DNA of 32,965 nt from Bacilli bacterium (GCA_017941235.1 JAGAWU010000052.1:1-32965), one strand, 5' to 3'; shown: positions 8,368 through 17,563, numbered from the stretch's first letter. A program made the numbers and translations. Notes: a model not told the origin generated them from the sequence alone.

Positions 8368-8734
8368 ATTTCTCACCTCTTTTAGTGCAAGTGCCTCCTC
8401 TTACTTGACCACTATGCTTATTATCTTTTCTTTTCTTTTTTACAAAAGCAATGATGCTAGCTTGCTCTGTAGTAAGTTCTAAGTTTAGTAATGCATTATT
8501 TTTAGTATTCTTTCTTTTATTTTCTTCTAAAAACATTTTTTCTAAATTTTCGGATAAATCTCTTCCTACTGTTGAGCTTGATGTTTTTACTCCTATTTCT
8601 AAAAGTTTGTCCGCTAATTGTTCATCAGTTATTTTACCATCATTATCCATAAATACTTGTAGAGTATATATTATTCTTTCTCTTTTTTTTATATAGTTTT
8701 TTTCTTTTAATATTTCTTGTTCTTTTCTTGTCAT
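8357..8734 (-). CDS. Small HTH-like protein after lepA
   Basis: This 125-aa, lysine-rich protein begins 3 bases after the lepA stop. A GGAAAATAAGAT stretch overlapping the lepA end is the only possible ribosome site, and it is weak. Residues about 18-62 look like a winged or three-helix DNA-binding region, with ITDEQLADKLLEIGVKTSSS leading into TVGRDLS. The C-terminal 45 residues are basic (KKKRKDNKHSG and onwards) and may contact nucleic acid. I do not recognise the family. Its position directly between lepA and a second HTH gene suggests a pair of co-expressed regulators. Confidence 0.55.
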   Translation of the reverse strand: MTRKEQEILKEKNYIKKRERIIYTLQVFMDNDGKITDEQLADKLLEIGVKTSSSTVGRDLSENLEKMFLEENKRKNTKNNALLNLELTTEQASIIAFVKKKRKDNKHSGQVRGGTCTKRGEKYEK

Positions 8735-8737
8735 ATC

Positions 8738-10537
8738 TTATTTTCCATCTGTACTTAATACACTCATAAATGCTTCTTGTGGAAGCTCAACACTTCCTAT
8801 TTGTTTCATTTTCTTTTTTCCTTCTTTTTGCTTTTCTAGTAGCTTTTTCTTTCTTGTGATATCTCCACCATAGCACTTAGCAAGTACATCTTTTCTTAAT
8901 GCTTTGACTGTGGAACGTGCGATTACATGATTACCTATTGCTGCTTGTATAGGTATTTCAAATAATTGTCTTGGTATTGATTCTTTTAATTTTTCAACTA
9001 CTGCTCTTCCTCTATTATAACTAAATTCTTTAAATACTATTGTACTTAATGCATCAATTACTTCTCCGTTAAGTAATATATCCATTTTTACTAATTCACT
9101 AGGTCTATAACCAATTAGCTCATAATCAAATGATGCATATCCTTTAGTAAATGATTTTAATTTATCGAAAAAGTCATATACTATTTCAGCAAGTGGTATT
9201 TCATAATGAAGATTAACTCTTTCATCATCTATATATTCCATTGATATATATTTACCTCGTTTATCTTGGCAAAGTTCCATTACACTTCCTATATATGTAC
9301 TTGGTGTAAATATATTTGTTCTAACATAGGGTTCAAGTGTTTCTTTATATTTACTTTTATCTGGCATTTCACTAGGAGCATCAATTAATAGTTCTTCACC
9401 ATTAGTTAATATTACTTTATATACAACTGAAGGTGCTGTAGTAATAATATCTATATTAAATTCTCTGGTAATTCTTTCTTTTATTATATCCATATGAAGA
9501 AGTCCTAAAAAACCACATCTAAATCCGAACCCAAGTGCACTTGATGTTTCAGGTGAGAATTCAAGTGATGCATCATTTAGTTTTAATTTGTTAAGTGCAT
9601 CTCTTAAAGCTTCAAATTTTACACTTTCGACAGGATATAGTCCACAGAATACCATTGATTTCATAGGTTTATATCCTGGTAGTGGAACATCTGTATATTT
9701 TTCTTTTGAAGTAATTGTGTCACCTACTTTTACTTTTGAAATATCTTTTATAGATGCTACTATATGTCCAACTTCTCCAGTAGTTAATGTACTTTTGGCT
9801 ACTTCCTTTGGTGTGTTTATAAATAATTCTGTAACTAAATAATCTGAATTTGATTCAATCATATGAATAGTATCTCCGACTTTTAGGCTTCCATTCATTA
9901 TACGAGCTGCTATTACTACTCCTCTATATGAATCATATATACTATCAAATATCAGTGCTTGAAGTGGTCCTTCTTCTTTTCCTTTAGGTGATGGTATTTT
10001 TCTTATTATTTCCTCTACTAATTCTTTTACTCCTTCGCCAGTTTTTGCACTGGTTAGAATAATTTCTTCTTTTGTAAAACCAAATATTTTATTAAGCTCT
10101 TCGGTAACTTTTTCTACATTTGCACTTGGTAAATCAATTTTGTTTATTACAGGTATTATCACTAAATCATTATCAAGTGCTAAAAACATATTTGCAAGCG
10201 TTTGTGCCTCTATCCCTTGAGTTGCATCTACTATTAATATCGCACCATCACACGAAGCAAGGCTACGTGAGACTTCATATGAAAAATCTACATGACCTGG
10301 AGTATCAATTAGATTGAGTAGGTATTCTTCATTTTCATACTTATATTTCATTGTTGCGGTATTAAGTTTAATTGTTATACCTCGTTCCCTTTCAATGTCC
10401 ATAGAATCAAGTATTTGATCTTTACTTTCTCTTTTGGTAACAGCTCCACATACTTCCAATATTCTATCTGCAAGTGTACTTTTACCATGATCGATATGTG
10501 CTATAATTGAAAAATTCCTTATATTTTCTTGTTTCAT
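8738..10537 (-). CDS. lepA: Elongation factor 4 (LepA)
   Basis: LepA is a ribosome-associated translational GTPase. The start at 10537 ([18 protein letters not shown]) follows GGTGAAAGAC; an earlier in-frame GTG overlaps that site. The 599-aa length is standard. Motifs: G1 AHIDHGKST (13-21), G3 DTPGHVDF, G4 NKIDLPSA and G5 SAKTGEG. The basic C-terminal region with [16 protein letters not shown], and the ending around [12 protein letters not shown], are diagnostic for LepA as against EF-G. It is the first gene of a six-gene operon running to tmk, with a promoter at 10557-10585 and a palindrome over its -35 region. Confidence 0.96.
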   Translation of the reverse strand: MKQENIRNFSIIAHIDHGKSTLADRILEVCGAVTKRESKDQILDSMDIERERGITIKLNTATMKYKYENEEYLLNLIDTPGHVDFSYEVSRSLASCDGAILIVDATQGIEAQTLANMFLALDNDLVIIPVINKIDLPSANVEKVTEELNKIFGFTKEEIILTSAKTGEGVKELVEEIIRKIPSPKGKEEGPLQALIFDSIYDSYRGVVIAARIMNGSLKVGDTIHMIESNSDYLVTELFINTPKEVAKSTLTTGEVGHIVASIKDISKVKVGDTITSKEKYTDVPLPGYKPMKSMVFCGLYPVESVKFEALRDALNKLKLNDASLEFSPETSSALGFGFRCGFLGLLHMDIIKERITREFNIDIITTAPSVVYKVILTNGEELLIDAPSEMPDKSKYKETLEPYVRTNIFTPSTYIGSVMELCQDKRGKYISMEYIDDERVNLHYEIPLAEIVYDFFDKLKSFTKGYASFDYELIGYRPSELVKMDILLNGEVIDALSTIVFKEFSYNRGRAVVEKLKESIPRQLFEIPIQAAIGNHVIARSTVKALRKDVLAKCYGGDITRKKKLLEKQKEGKKKMKQIGSVELPQEAFMSVLSTDGK

Positions 10538-10556
10538 GTCTTTCACCACTAGGCTA

Positions 10557-10585
10557 ATTATATCATAATAGAAGTTTTATTGGAA
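10557..10585 (-). promoter_or_regulatory. Promoter of the lepA operon (extended -10)
   Basis: The minus strand has TATAAT at 10562-10557 preceded by TGA, an extended -10. The -35 at 17 bases, TTCCAA, is poor. A perfect palindrome at 10572-10597 covers the -35 region. Confidence 0.5.
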
Positions 10586-10597
10586 GAAATAAAACTT
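10572..10597. repeat. Perfect 10-base palindrome between divergent promoters
   Basis: AAGTTTTATT, six bases, then AATAAAACTT. It overlaps the lepA -35 region and ends 3 bases before the methyltransferase -35. There is no T run in either direction as expected of a terminator, so an operator is possible. Confidence 0.55.
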
Positions 10598-10600
10598 TAT

Positions 10601-10629
10601 TTGTTAATAATTTATAATTTGTGTATAAT
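10601..10629 (+). promoter_or_regulatory. Promoter of the methyltransferase gene
   Basis: TTGTTA at 10601-10606 and TATAAT at 10624-10629 with a 17-base spacer. The predicted transcript start near 10636 lies only about 9 bases before the ATG at 10645. Confidence 0.65.
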
Positions 10630-10644
10630 AGTTTTGTGATTTAT

Positions 10645-11427
10645 ATGAATGAAGAGAATTTAATAAAATATTATAATAAGTTTAATGAAGATAAACGCCT
10701 TAAAACTCATCATGGTAGGGTTGAATATATGACTGCTATGAAATATATAGAAAAGTTTTTGAAAAAGTATGATAATCCTAGTATTCTTGATATTGGAGCT
10801 GGATGTGGTGCTTACTCTATACCTTTGAGTGAAAAAGCAAATATTACTGCTTTAGAGTTAGTTAAACATAACTTAAAAGTTATAGAAAAGAAAGATAGTC
10901 TTAAAAGAGTTAAATTGGTACTTGGTAATGCTACTAATTTAAGTAGATTTAAGGATAATTCTTTTGATATTGTTCTTCTTTTTGGACCAATGTATCATTT
11001 GATTAGTATGGATGATAAATTAAAAGCTTTAATTGAAGCTAAAAGGGTTTTGAAAGAAAATGGTTTGATATTTATTAGTTATTGTATGAATGAATATGCC
11101 GTTATTACTCATGGTTTTAAAGATGGATTTATAATGGGTGAAATGAATAAACTTGATAAACATTTTAAAATCATTTCAAATGAGGATGATTTGTATTCTT
11201 ACGTTAGATTAGAAGATATTAATTATTTAAAGAAAAAGTCAAATTTAAAAAGGGTCAAAATTGTTAGTCAAGATGGACCAACTGAGTATTTAAAGAAAGA
11301 AATTAATAGTATGAGTAATGATGAGTTTAATATATATCTAAGGTATCACTATTCTATATGTGAACGAAAGGAGTTATTAGGCTCATCTAGGCATGTGCTT
11401 GATATATTAAAAAAGCAACTACGCTAA
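10645..11427 (+). CDS. Class I SAM-dependent methyltransferase
   Basis: The 260-aa product has motif I DIGAGCGAYS (49-58), an acidic residue ending strand 2 (E71 in ITALELVKHN), and the motif IV-like FDIVLLFGPMYHL (108-120), all typical of the Methyltransf_11/25 group. The substrate cannot be told; small-molecule targets are common in this group. The ATG at 10645 is chosen because an in-frame GTG at 10621 lies across the promoter. No SD is visible, and the leader would be about 9 bases or less, so translation may be nearly leaderless. It is a single-gene unit, divergent from lepA and ended by the terminator at 11411-11438. Confidence 0.82.
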   Translation: MNEENLIKYYNKFNEDKRLKTHHGRVEYMTAMKYIEKFLKKYDNPSILDIGAGCGAYSIPLSEKANITALELVKHNLKVIEKKDSLKRVKLVLGNATNLSRFKDNSFDIVLLFGPMYHLISMDDKLKALIEAKRVLKENGLIFISYCMNEYAVITHGFKDGFIMGEMNKLDKHFKIISNEDDLYSYVRLEDINYLKKKSNLKRVKIVSQDGPTEYLKKEINSMSNDEFNIYLRYHYSICERKELLGSSRHVLDILKKQLR

Positions 11428-11438
11428 TAGTTGCTTTT
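11411..11438. terminator. Bidirectional intrinsic terminator
   Basis: AAAAGCAACTA, six-base loop, TAGTTGCTTTT. T runs exist in both directions, so it serves the methyltransferase gene on plus and dtd on minus. The loop contains the methyltransferase stop codon. Confidence 0.8.
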
Positions 11439-11442
11439 CTAT

Positions 11443-11877
11443 TTACTTTTCTATTATTATAGTCACTGGCCCATCGTTTTGTATTTCTACTTCCATATCA
11501 CTTCCAAATATACCTGTTTCAACATGTATTTTTTCACTTAACTTTTTATTAAATTCATTATATAGTGGTTCTGATAATTCACTTTTTAATGCTTTTGTAT
11601 AACTTGGTCTATTTCCGTTTGAACAATCACCGTATAAAGTAAATTGTGATATTGAAAGAATACTTCCATCTATGTCTAAAATACTTTTGTTCATTACTTT
11701 ATTTTCATCATCAAAAATCCTTAGTTTAAGTATTTTATTTATCATCCAGTCTATTTCTTTTGTTGTGTCTCCTTCAGTAAATGAAACAAGTAATACAAGT
11801 CCTTTATCTATTTTTCCATGTACTTCACCATCTATGGTTACTTTAGATTTTTTACTACGTTGTACTACTACTTTCAT
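11443..11877 (-). CDS. dtd: D-aminoacyl-tRNA deacylase
   Basis: Dtd hydrolyses D-amino acids, and glycine mischarged on tRNA-Ala, from tRNA in the cytoplasm. The 144-aa length is typical. The SQFTLYG motif (77-83), the segment NGNRPSYTKA (88-97) and the C-terminal NDGPVT with the Gly-Pro pair (136-137) are the family's active-site signatures. The start overlaps the end of rel by 4 bases (ATGA), as in many Bacillota where the two genes are adjacent. It is the last gene of the secDF-rel-dtd unit. Confidence 0.95.
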   Translation of the reverse strand: MKVVVQRSKKSKVTIDGEVHGKIDKGLVLLVSFTEGDTTKEIDWMINKILKLRIFDDENKVMNKSILDIDGSILSISQFTLYGDCSNGNRPSYTKALKSELSEPLYNEFNKKLSEKIHVETGIFGSDMEVEIQNDGPVTIIIEK

Positions 11878-14033
11878 CTCATAAACCTTTCTACTTTTGA
11901 TATATAACTTTCTTTAGTTAAATTAAATATTAGATTGTTTAATTGATTTAAATCTCTTACATAACAGGTTACTTCGTATACATATACATCTGTTTTAAAT
12001 ATTGTTTTGATACCTTCTACATTTACATCACATTTTGTTATCTTTTGTATTATGTCTGCCATGTGATTTTCATTAGAGGTTGAATGTACTAATAATTCAG
12101 ACAAATATCTTTTGTTTGATTTATCATCCCATCTTACTTCTACTAATCTGTCATCAATATCTTCCATATTATGACAATTAACTCTATGTATTGAAATACC
12201 ATTTCCTTTAGTAATGTATCCAAGTATTTCATCTCCAAATATTGGATTACAACAATTAGCTAAACTTACTCTTACACTATCTATTCCGCTTACTATTATA
12301 TCTGTGTCTTTGTCTTTCTTTATAGCTACTACTTTTTTAGGAGCTTCTTTTTCTAAATATGGTTTATCAATTATATTTATTACTGAATTTGCAGAATTCT
12401 TTCCATTTCCTACATTTAAATATAATTCTTCTATATCATTTACTTTTATTACTTCAAGTATTTGCTCTAAGTTTTTTCCAGTAAATATTTCATTAAATGG
12501 AATTTTTCTTTTTCGTAATTCTTTTTCTAAGGAATCTTTTCCTCTTTCAATATATACTTCTTTTTCACTTTTAGTAAAGAAACTTTTAATCTTATTTCTT
12601 GTAGCTGTACTTTTAACAAATTTTATCCATTCTTTAGAAGGAGTACTACTCTTATTTGTATTTATTTTTACTATATCTCCATCTTTAAGATTGTAGTTAA
12701 GTGGTACTATATTATTATTTACTATAGCCCCTGTTGCAGTTTCTCCTACTTTTGTATGTATTTTGTATGCAAAGTCTATTGGTGTTGCATCTCTTGGAAG
12801 TTCTATTACATCTCCTTTTGGAGTAAAACAATAAATATTATTATTTAAAACTTCATCTCTTACTACATTAACAAAATCTTCACTACTTAGTTTATCATTT
12901 GATAAGTCTATTATTGATTTAAAAAATTGCAATTTTTGTTCCGTAGATGTTTGCATTGAAGATTTGGTTTGATTAACATTTTTATTTTCTTTATATGCCC
13001 AGTGTGACGCTATACCATTTTCTGCGATTTCATCCATTTCATGTGTACGTATTTGAATTTCAAATAAGTATCCACCTATTCCAAAAACTGTAGTATGAAG
13101 TGATTGATACATATTTGTTTTTGGCATTGCAATATAGTCTTTAAAACGTCTTGGCATTGGTCTATATTTTGAATGTATAATACCTAGTGCTAGGTAACAT
13201 TCTTGCTTTGTTTCTACTAAAATACGAAGTGCACTTAGATCATATATTTCGCTAAATTTTTTTCCTTTATCTAGTTTTCTATATATACTGTAAATACTTT
13301 TTGCTCTCCCTAGTATCTCGTGATTAATGTTGTGCTCGTTTAGTAAATCTGTAACACTGGTCATCATTTCACTAACCGTGTGTTCTCTTTCTATTTTTGT
13401 TTTATTTAGTTTTTCAGCTATATCATAAAATATATCTGGTTTTAAATATCTTAATGATAGGTCTTCAAGTTCACTTTTGATTTTATGTATTCCTAAGTGA
13501 TCTCCTATTGGTGCTAAAATTTCTAATGCTTCTTTTGCTATTTTCTTTTGCTTTACTTCGGGAAGAGCCCAAAGAGTTCTCATATTATGAAGACGATCAG
13601 CTAGTTTTACTATTATTACTCTTACATCTTCACTCATTCCTACAATTATTTTTTTATAGTATTCAATTAAATACTCATTTTCGGTAGAAAAGTGAAGCCT
13701 TGAAATTTTAGTAACTCCTTCTACTAGTTTTGTTACTGTCTCGCCTACTAAATGCATCATTTCTTCTCTAGTACAGTCACAATCTTCAAGTACATCATGA
13801 AGTAGTGCTGCTTGTATTGTTTCACTATCTGCATAAATTGTAGTAAGTATCATTGCAACGTTTAAAGGGTGAACTATATAAGGTTCACCACTTTTACGAA
13901 ATTGCCCTTCGTGCTTTTCTTCAGCAAGATTATAGGCTTTTTTAATATTATTTAATTCTTCTTCATCTTTAATATAAACTTTAATCTTTTCCATTACATC
14001 ATCAAATGTAATTAGATCAAAACTATGTGCCAT
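11874..14033 (-). CDS. rel: Bifunctional (p)ppGpp synthetase/hydrolase Rel
   Basis: The protein makes and degrades the stringent-response alarmone on the ribosome. In 719 aa the domains are ordered: HD hydrolase with H55, H79-D80, E83-D84 and D146 all present, so hydrolysis should be active; synthetase at about 240-360 with RFKDYIAMPK, NMYQSLHTTV and EIQIRTHEMDEIAE; TGS at about 393-455 (IYCFTPKGDVIELP); a zinc-finger/helical part with SLANCCNP; and a C-terminal ACT/RRM domain. The start follows GGAGTGA by a few bases. Only 21 bases separate it from secDF, and it overlaps dtd, so it sits in one operon. The length and all domains are standard for the long Rel of Gram-positives. Confidence 0.95.
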   Translation of the reverse strand: MAHSFDLITFDDVMEKIKVYIKDEEELNNIKKAYNLAEEKHEGQFRKSGEPYIVHPLNVAMILTTIYADSETIQAALLHDVLEDCDCTREEMMHLVGETVTKLVEGVTKISRLHFSTENEYLIEYYKKIIVGMSEDVRVIIVKLADRLHNMRTLWALPEVKQKKIAKEALEILAPIGDHLGIHKIKSELEDLSLRYLKPDIFYDIAEKLNKTKIEREHTVSEMMTSVTDLLNEHNINHEILGRAKSIYSIYRKLDKGKKFSEIYDLSALRILVETKQECYLALGIIHSKYRPMPRRFKDYIAMPKTNMYQSLHTTVFGIGGYLFEIQIRTHEMDEIAENGIASHWAYKENKNVNQTKSSMQTSTEQKLQFFKSIIDLSNDKLSSEDFVNVVRDEVLNNNIYCFTPKGDVIELPRDATPIDFAYKIHTKVGETATGAIVNNNIVPLNYNLKDGDIVKINTNKSSTPSKEWIKFVKSTATRNKIKSFFTKSEKEVYIERGKDSLEKELRKRKIPFNEIFTGKNLEQILEVIKVNDIEELYLNVGNGKNSANSVINIIDKPYLEKEAPKKVVAIKKDKDTDIIVSGIDSVRVSLANCCNPIFGDEILGYITKGNGISIHRVNCHNMEDIDDRLVEVRWDDKSNKRYLSELLVHSTSNENHMADIIQKITKCDVNVEGIKTIFKTDVYVYEVTCYVRDLNQLNNLIFNLTKESYISKVERFMR

Positions 14034-14054
14034 ATCATCACTCCAAACTTTGTC

Positions 14055-16346
14055 TTAACAATTAACACCCTTAATTAACTTTTCTTTTATATCATCATCA
14101 TATGTTTTCTTTTGTTTTTTTGCTTTACCTAAATTGTTTGATTCAATTAATAGATATATAGCTAAGGCTATAAATATTGATGAATATGTTCCTGTTACAC
14201 ATCCTACTAGCATTGCTGCATTAAATCCAAATATGTCTTTTGGTCCAAATACCATTAATGCAACTATGCAAATAATTGTAGTTAATGAGGTAAGTATTGT
14301 TCTTGTAAATGTTTCTCTAATACTCTTGTTAACTATTTCTTTTAATAATTCTTTTGTTAATTTCTTATCATTTTTATTTTCATTTTCACGAACACGATCG
14401 AAGCATACGATTGTATCGTTAATTGAATAACCTACTATAGCAAGTACAGCTGCTATAAACATTGTATTTACTTCAAGTCTTGTGATTGCAAATACACCAA
14501 ACATGATTAGAACGTCATGAACAAGTGCAACTATTCCACCCAATGCATAACTAAATTTAAATCTAACTGAAACATAAAGTATAATTCCAATTAATGATAT
14601 TAATACTGAAAGTATTGCATTTTTAACTAGGTCTTTTTTAACTACATTACTAATTACATTTATATCAACACTTGCTTCATATTTGTTTTTGAAATAGTTC
14701 TTAACTTTTTCTACTTTGCTTTCGTTAAATACTTCGCTTACAATTATATCTGTTTGTTTGTTATCAATTGTTATTGAACTAGATGTTAATTTTAATTCTT
14801 TTAAATCTTTTTCGATTTCAGATTTATTTAGTTTTTTAGAAGTAACTAATGAGATATCACTACCTGATTTAAAATCTACTCCAAGTTTTAAACCCTTAAC
14901 TGGTATCATTATAGCTCCAACTAATATTATAATTATTGAAAGTGTAGCAAATATTTTTGTTTTTCCTACAAAATCAACATTTTTAAATGGTACTTTTTTA
15001 ACTTCTTCGTTCTTGCTTACATCTGGTATATCATTTTTATTTACGTTTATAAATAAATTAGTTTTATTTTCGAAGAATTTATTTTTAATAAATACCCCTA
15101 ATAATTTTCTTGTTAAGAATACCATTGTAATCATAGCAACAATAATGGTAATCATTGACATTGTTGCATATCCTTTGATGCTTGATTCTCCAAATATGAA
15201 CATTATAATTGCTACTATAAATGTTGTAATATTAGCATCTATAATTGATGATAATGAAGATTTAGTACCAACTTTATAAGCTGTTTCTAAACTTCTTCCC
15301 TTATATAATTCATCTTTAATACGTGAATATGTAATAACTACTGAATCTATTGCCATTCCTATACCTAATATTAAAGCTGCAATTCCTGGAAGTGTAAGAA
15401 CTCCTCCTATTGTCCAGAATACTAAGAATACTAGAACTGTATACATTAGCATTAATATTCCTGAAATAAATCCTGCAAAATGGTATGACCATAGCATTAT
15501 TATTAGTATAAGTATGAATCCAATTATTCCAGCTAAAACTATTTTTTCGAATGTATCTGCTCCAAAACTTGCTTCTACTGTTTTACTTGATATTTCAGTA
15601 AGTCTAGATGGTAAGCTTCCTGAGTTAATTAATGTTGCTAAGTTTGTTGCTTCTTCTTTTGAGAAGTTTCCTTGAATAATTACATCACTTGCAAATGCTT
15701 GATTTACGCTTGCTGCACTTAAACATTTGCTTCCATCTGTACCACATTTTGAAGACTCTTTAGCATAGCTATCTTTTCCCTCTTCAAAATCAAGCCATAT
15801 TACTATTCTATTTTTTCCGTCTTCTTTATCTTTTATTCTATTTGTTACTGTATAGAATTTATCTTTATCTTTTATACTCAATGATACTGCTGGATTTCCG
15901 CTTGCATCTTCTGTAACTTTGCATCCTCTACTTGTACTTAATATATCACTAGACATAAGAAGATTATCTTCTGTATCTCTAAATGATAAGGTTGCTACTG
16001 TAGATAATTGTTTTCTTGCTTGATCTGCATCTTTTACACCAGCGAGTTTTACTCTAATTCTATTTTTCCCTTCTAGAATTATTTCTGGTTCACTTACTCC
16101 TAGTGAATCAATTCTTTTACTAAGTGTTTTGTACGTAGCTTGCATCTTTTCTGAGTTCATTTTTGAACCATCTATAGACTCTGCCTCGTATAATACTTCG
16201 AATCCTCCTTGTAAATCTAATCCAAATTTTAGACTTTTAAATATTGGTTTAAATGAAAAACATATACCCACTGCAATAGCCAATAAGATGATTGTTAGTG
16301 TTATAGTTTTTCCTAAACCTGTTTTTTTCTTTTCTTTTTTACTCAT
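14055..16346 (-). CDS. secDF: Fused protein translocase subunit SecDF
   Basis: SecDF uses the proton motive force to help pull secreted proteins out of SecYEG. The start at 16346 (MSKKEKKKTG) is set by AGAGGTG; an upstream in-frame start would add 25 residues without support. In 763 aa I see the SecD half, beginning FGLDLQGGFEV, with a periplasmic-type domain and six membrane segments, including ILGIGMAIDSVVITYSRIKD. The SecF half contains LGVDFKSGSDI, then a second six-segment block with VGYSINDTIVCFDRVRENE. Fusion of the two halves is usual in Bacilli. It has its own promoter just after the terminator of the comN-like gene and is followed by rel. Confidence 0.95.
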   Translation of the reverse strand: MSKKEKKKTGLGKTITLTIILLAIAVGICFSFKPIFKSLKFGLDLQGGFEVLYEAESIDGSKMNSEKMQATYKTLSKRIDSLGVSEPEIILEGKNRIRVKLAGVKDADQARKQLSTVATLSFRDTEDNLLMSSDILSTSRGCKVTEDASGNPAVSLSIKDKDKFYTVTNRIKDKEDGKNRIVIWLDFEEGKDSYAKESSKCGTDGSKCLSAASVNQAFASDVIIQGNFSKEEATNLATLINSGSLPSRLTEISSKTVEASFGADTFEKIVLAGIIGFILILIIMLWSYHFAGFISGILMLMYTVLVFLVFWTIGGVLTLPGIAALILGIGMAIDSVVITYSRIKDELYKGRSLETAYKVGTKSSLSSIIDANITTFIVAIIMFIFGESSIKGYATMSMITIIVAMITMVFLTRKLLGVFIKNKFFENKTNLFINVNKNDIPDVSKNEEVKKVPFKNVDFVGKTKIFATLSIIIILVGAIMIPVKGLKLGVDFKSGSDISLVTSKKLNKSEIEKDLKELKLTSSSITIDNKQTDIIVSEVFNESKVEKVKNYFKNKYEASVDINVISNVVKKDLVKNAILSVLISLIGIILYVSVRFKFSYALGGIVALVHDVLIMFGVFAITRLEVNTMFIAAVLAIVGYSINDTIVCFDRVRENENKNDKKLTKELLKEIVNKSIRETFTRTILTSLTTIICIVALMVFGPKDIFGFNAAMLVGCVTGTYSSIFIALAIYLLIESNNLGKAKKQKKTYDDDIKEKLIKGVNC

Positions 16347-16379
16347 GTTAACACCTCTTTGTTTGCCTTTCACATAATA

Positions 16380-16408
16380 ATTATAACTAAGTTTTAAGAA
16401 ACGTACAA
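16380..16408 (-). promoter_or_regulatory. Promoter of secDF-rel-dtd
   Basis: On minus, TTGTAC at 16408-16403 and TATAAT at 16385-16380 with a 17-base spacer. The -35 begins one base after the preceding terminator stem. Confidence 0.65.
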
Positions 16409-16409
16409 G

Positions 16410-16436
16410 AAAAAAAGCCAAATTTAGGCTTTTTTT
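16410..16436 (-). terminator. Intrinsic terminator after the comN-like gene
   Basis: Ten-base arms AAAAAAAGCC and GGCTTTTTTT flank a seven-base loop. On minus the arm itself supplies seven T. The arm overlaps the stop region of the comN-like gene. Confidence 0.8.
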
Positions 16437-16660
16437 GTCATATATTCTTCAATGTCTTCTATTTCTAAATGCATTATGTAACTTACTACATCACTTAAAG
16501 TTAGATTTGTGGAATTTCTAAATATTTTTTCGCTTAAGTAATTCCATATATCTTCTTCTTTAATATTTAAGCCTTTTCTTTTTAGTTCATTCTTTTTACT
16601 AGTTAGTGCTGGATGAACTCTATTATATAGTTCTTTAATATTTTTAAATTCTATATCCAT
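16424..16660 (-). CDS. ComN-like post-transcriptional regulator
   Basis: This 78-aa acidic protein matches what I recall of the ComN (Post_transc_reg) family: an early PALTSKKNELKRKG segment, then EEDIWNYLSEK, and a C-terminal stretch ending IEDIEEYM. In Bacillus subtilis ComN affects comE operon mRNA localisation and lies next to secDF. Here secDF is also the next gene downstream, which supports the call. The start at 16660 follows GAGGGG; another ATG 12 bases upstream overlaps the recombinase stop (ATGA) and could be used instead. The family assignment is by motif and context, not by search. Confidence 0.65.
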   Translation of the reverse strand: MDIEFKNIKELYNRVHPALTSKKNELKRKGLNIKEEDIWNYLSEKIFRNSTNLTLSDVVSYIMHLEIEDIEEYMTKKA

Positions 16661-16668
16661 AATACCCC

Positions 16669-17562
16669 TCATTTCATTTTTGCTCTTGGAAAACTATTAT
16701 AGTAAACACTTTTTAAATGATCTGTTGTTACATGTGTATATATTCCTGTTGCTGAAATACTTTCATGTCCTAGTAGTTTTTGTACACTTAATATGTCACA
16801 CCCTTCATTTAAAAGGTGTGTTGCAAATGTATGCCTTAACATATGTGGTGATATGTGTTTACTTATGTCTGTTTGTTTTATTATTTTATCTAGAATATCT
16901 CTTACTCCTCTTTCTGTTAATTTTGTGTGTTTATTATTTATAAGTAAATATTCCAAATTATCAATATTTAATTTTTTGTAACCATCTTTTAGATATAATT
17001 CCATTATTTCTTTTGCATATTCACCAAAATGTACCAATCTTTCTTTATTTCCTTTTCCTAGTATTTTAATTGTTAAATCATACTTATTTATATCTTTAAC
17101 TTTAATATTTACTAATTCTCCAACACGCATTCCTGATGCATAAAGAAGTTCTAAAATCAATCTGTTTCTTTGACCAAATGGATCTTTTAAATCTGGCACA
17201 CTAAATAATTCTTCTAATTCATTATATTCAAAATATCTAGGTAATCTTCTCTCTTTTTTAGGTCCATTTATATATGTAAATGGATTAGATGTAGTTATTT
17301 CTTTTGTAAGAAGATAATTATAAAATGTTCTTAAAGCGCTTAAATTTCTACAGATAGAGGAATTTTTCTCTTTTTTTTCTTCTTTTAAATATCTAAGAAA
17401 ATTTCTTAAGTCTGTGTATTCTATTTTTTTATAATCTAAGCTTTCTCTTTCTAAATATTCTTTATATAATTTTAAATCATCTTTATAGCTAGTTATTGTA
17501 TATTCTGAATAATTCCTTTGATATTTTAAATATTCGCTAAAGCTTTCGATGTTTTTATCCAT
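16669..17562 (-). CDS. XerC/XerD-type tyrosine recombinase
   Basis: The 297-aa protein has an N-terminal SAM-like core-binding domain (1-90) and a C-terminal catalytic domain with the full set R146 (ASGMRVGEL), K170, H240 and R243 (HMLRHTFATH), H266 (LLGHESIS) and nucleophile Y275. Xer recombinases resolve chromosome dimers at dif near the terminus. The size and plain chromosomal context favour a housekeeping Xer over an integrase; I cannot tell XerC/CodV from XerD by sight. AAGGA lies upstream of the start. It begins one base after the unknown 284-aa gene and is followed by the comN-like gene, so all three form one transcript. Confidence 0.9.
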   Translation of the reverse strand: MDKNIESFSEYLKYQRNYSEYTITSYKDDLKLYKEYLERESLDYKKIEYTDLRNFLRYLKEEKKEKNSSICRNLSALRTFYNYLLTKEITTSNPFTYINGPKKERRLPRYFEYNELEELFSVPDLKDPFGQRNRLILELLYASGMRVGELVNIKVKDINKYDLTIKILGKGNKERLVHFGEYAKEIMELYLKDGYKKLNIDNLEYLLINNKHTKLTERGVRDILDKIIKQTDISKHISPHMLRHTFATHLLNEGCDILSVQKLLGHESISATGIYTHVTTDHLKSVYYNSFPRAKMK

Positions 17563-17563
17563 T

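Noticed and set aside
10621-10644. GTG start extending the methyltransferase by 8 residues
   Set aside because: The codons overlap the -10 box and lie at or before the predicted transcript start.
12214-12696. A 160-codon open frame on plus inside rel
   Set aside because: It is antisense to a well-conserved gene, has no ribosome site and encodes an unstructured hydrophobic sequence typical of AT-rich shadow frames.
14716-15279. A 187-codon open frame on plus inside secDF
   Set aside because: The reverse of membrane-segment codons stays hydrophobic and open; the sense gene is certain and the antisense frame has no promoter or SD.
16669-17562. Xer-type recombinase as a sign of a mobile element
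   Set aside because: All catalytic residues and the length match housekeeping Xer proteins, and no attachment repeats, phage genes or composition shift are seen around it.
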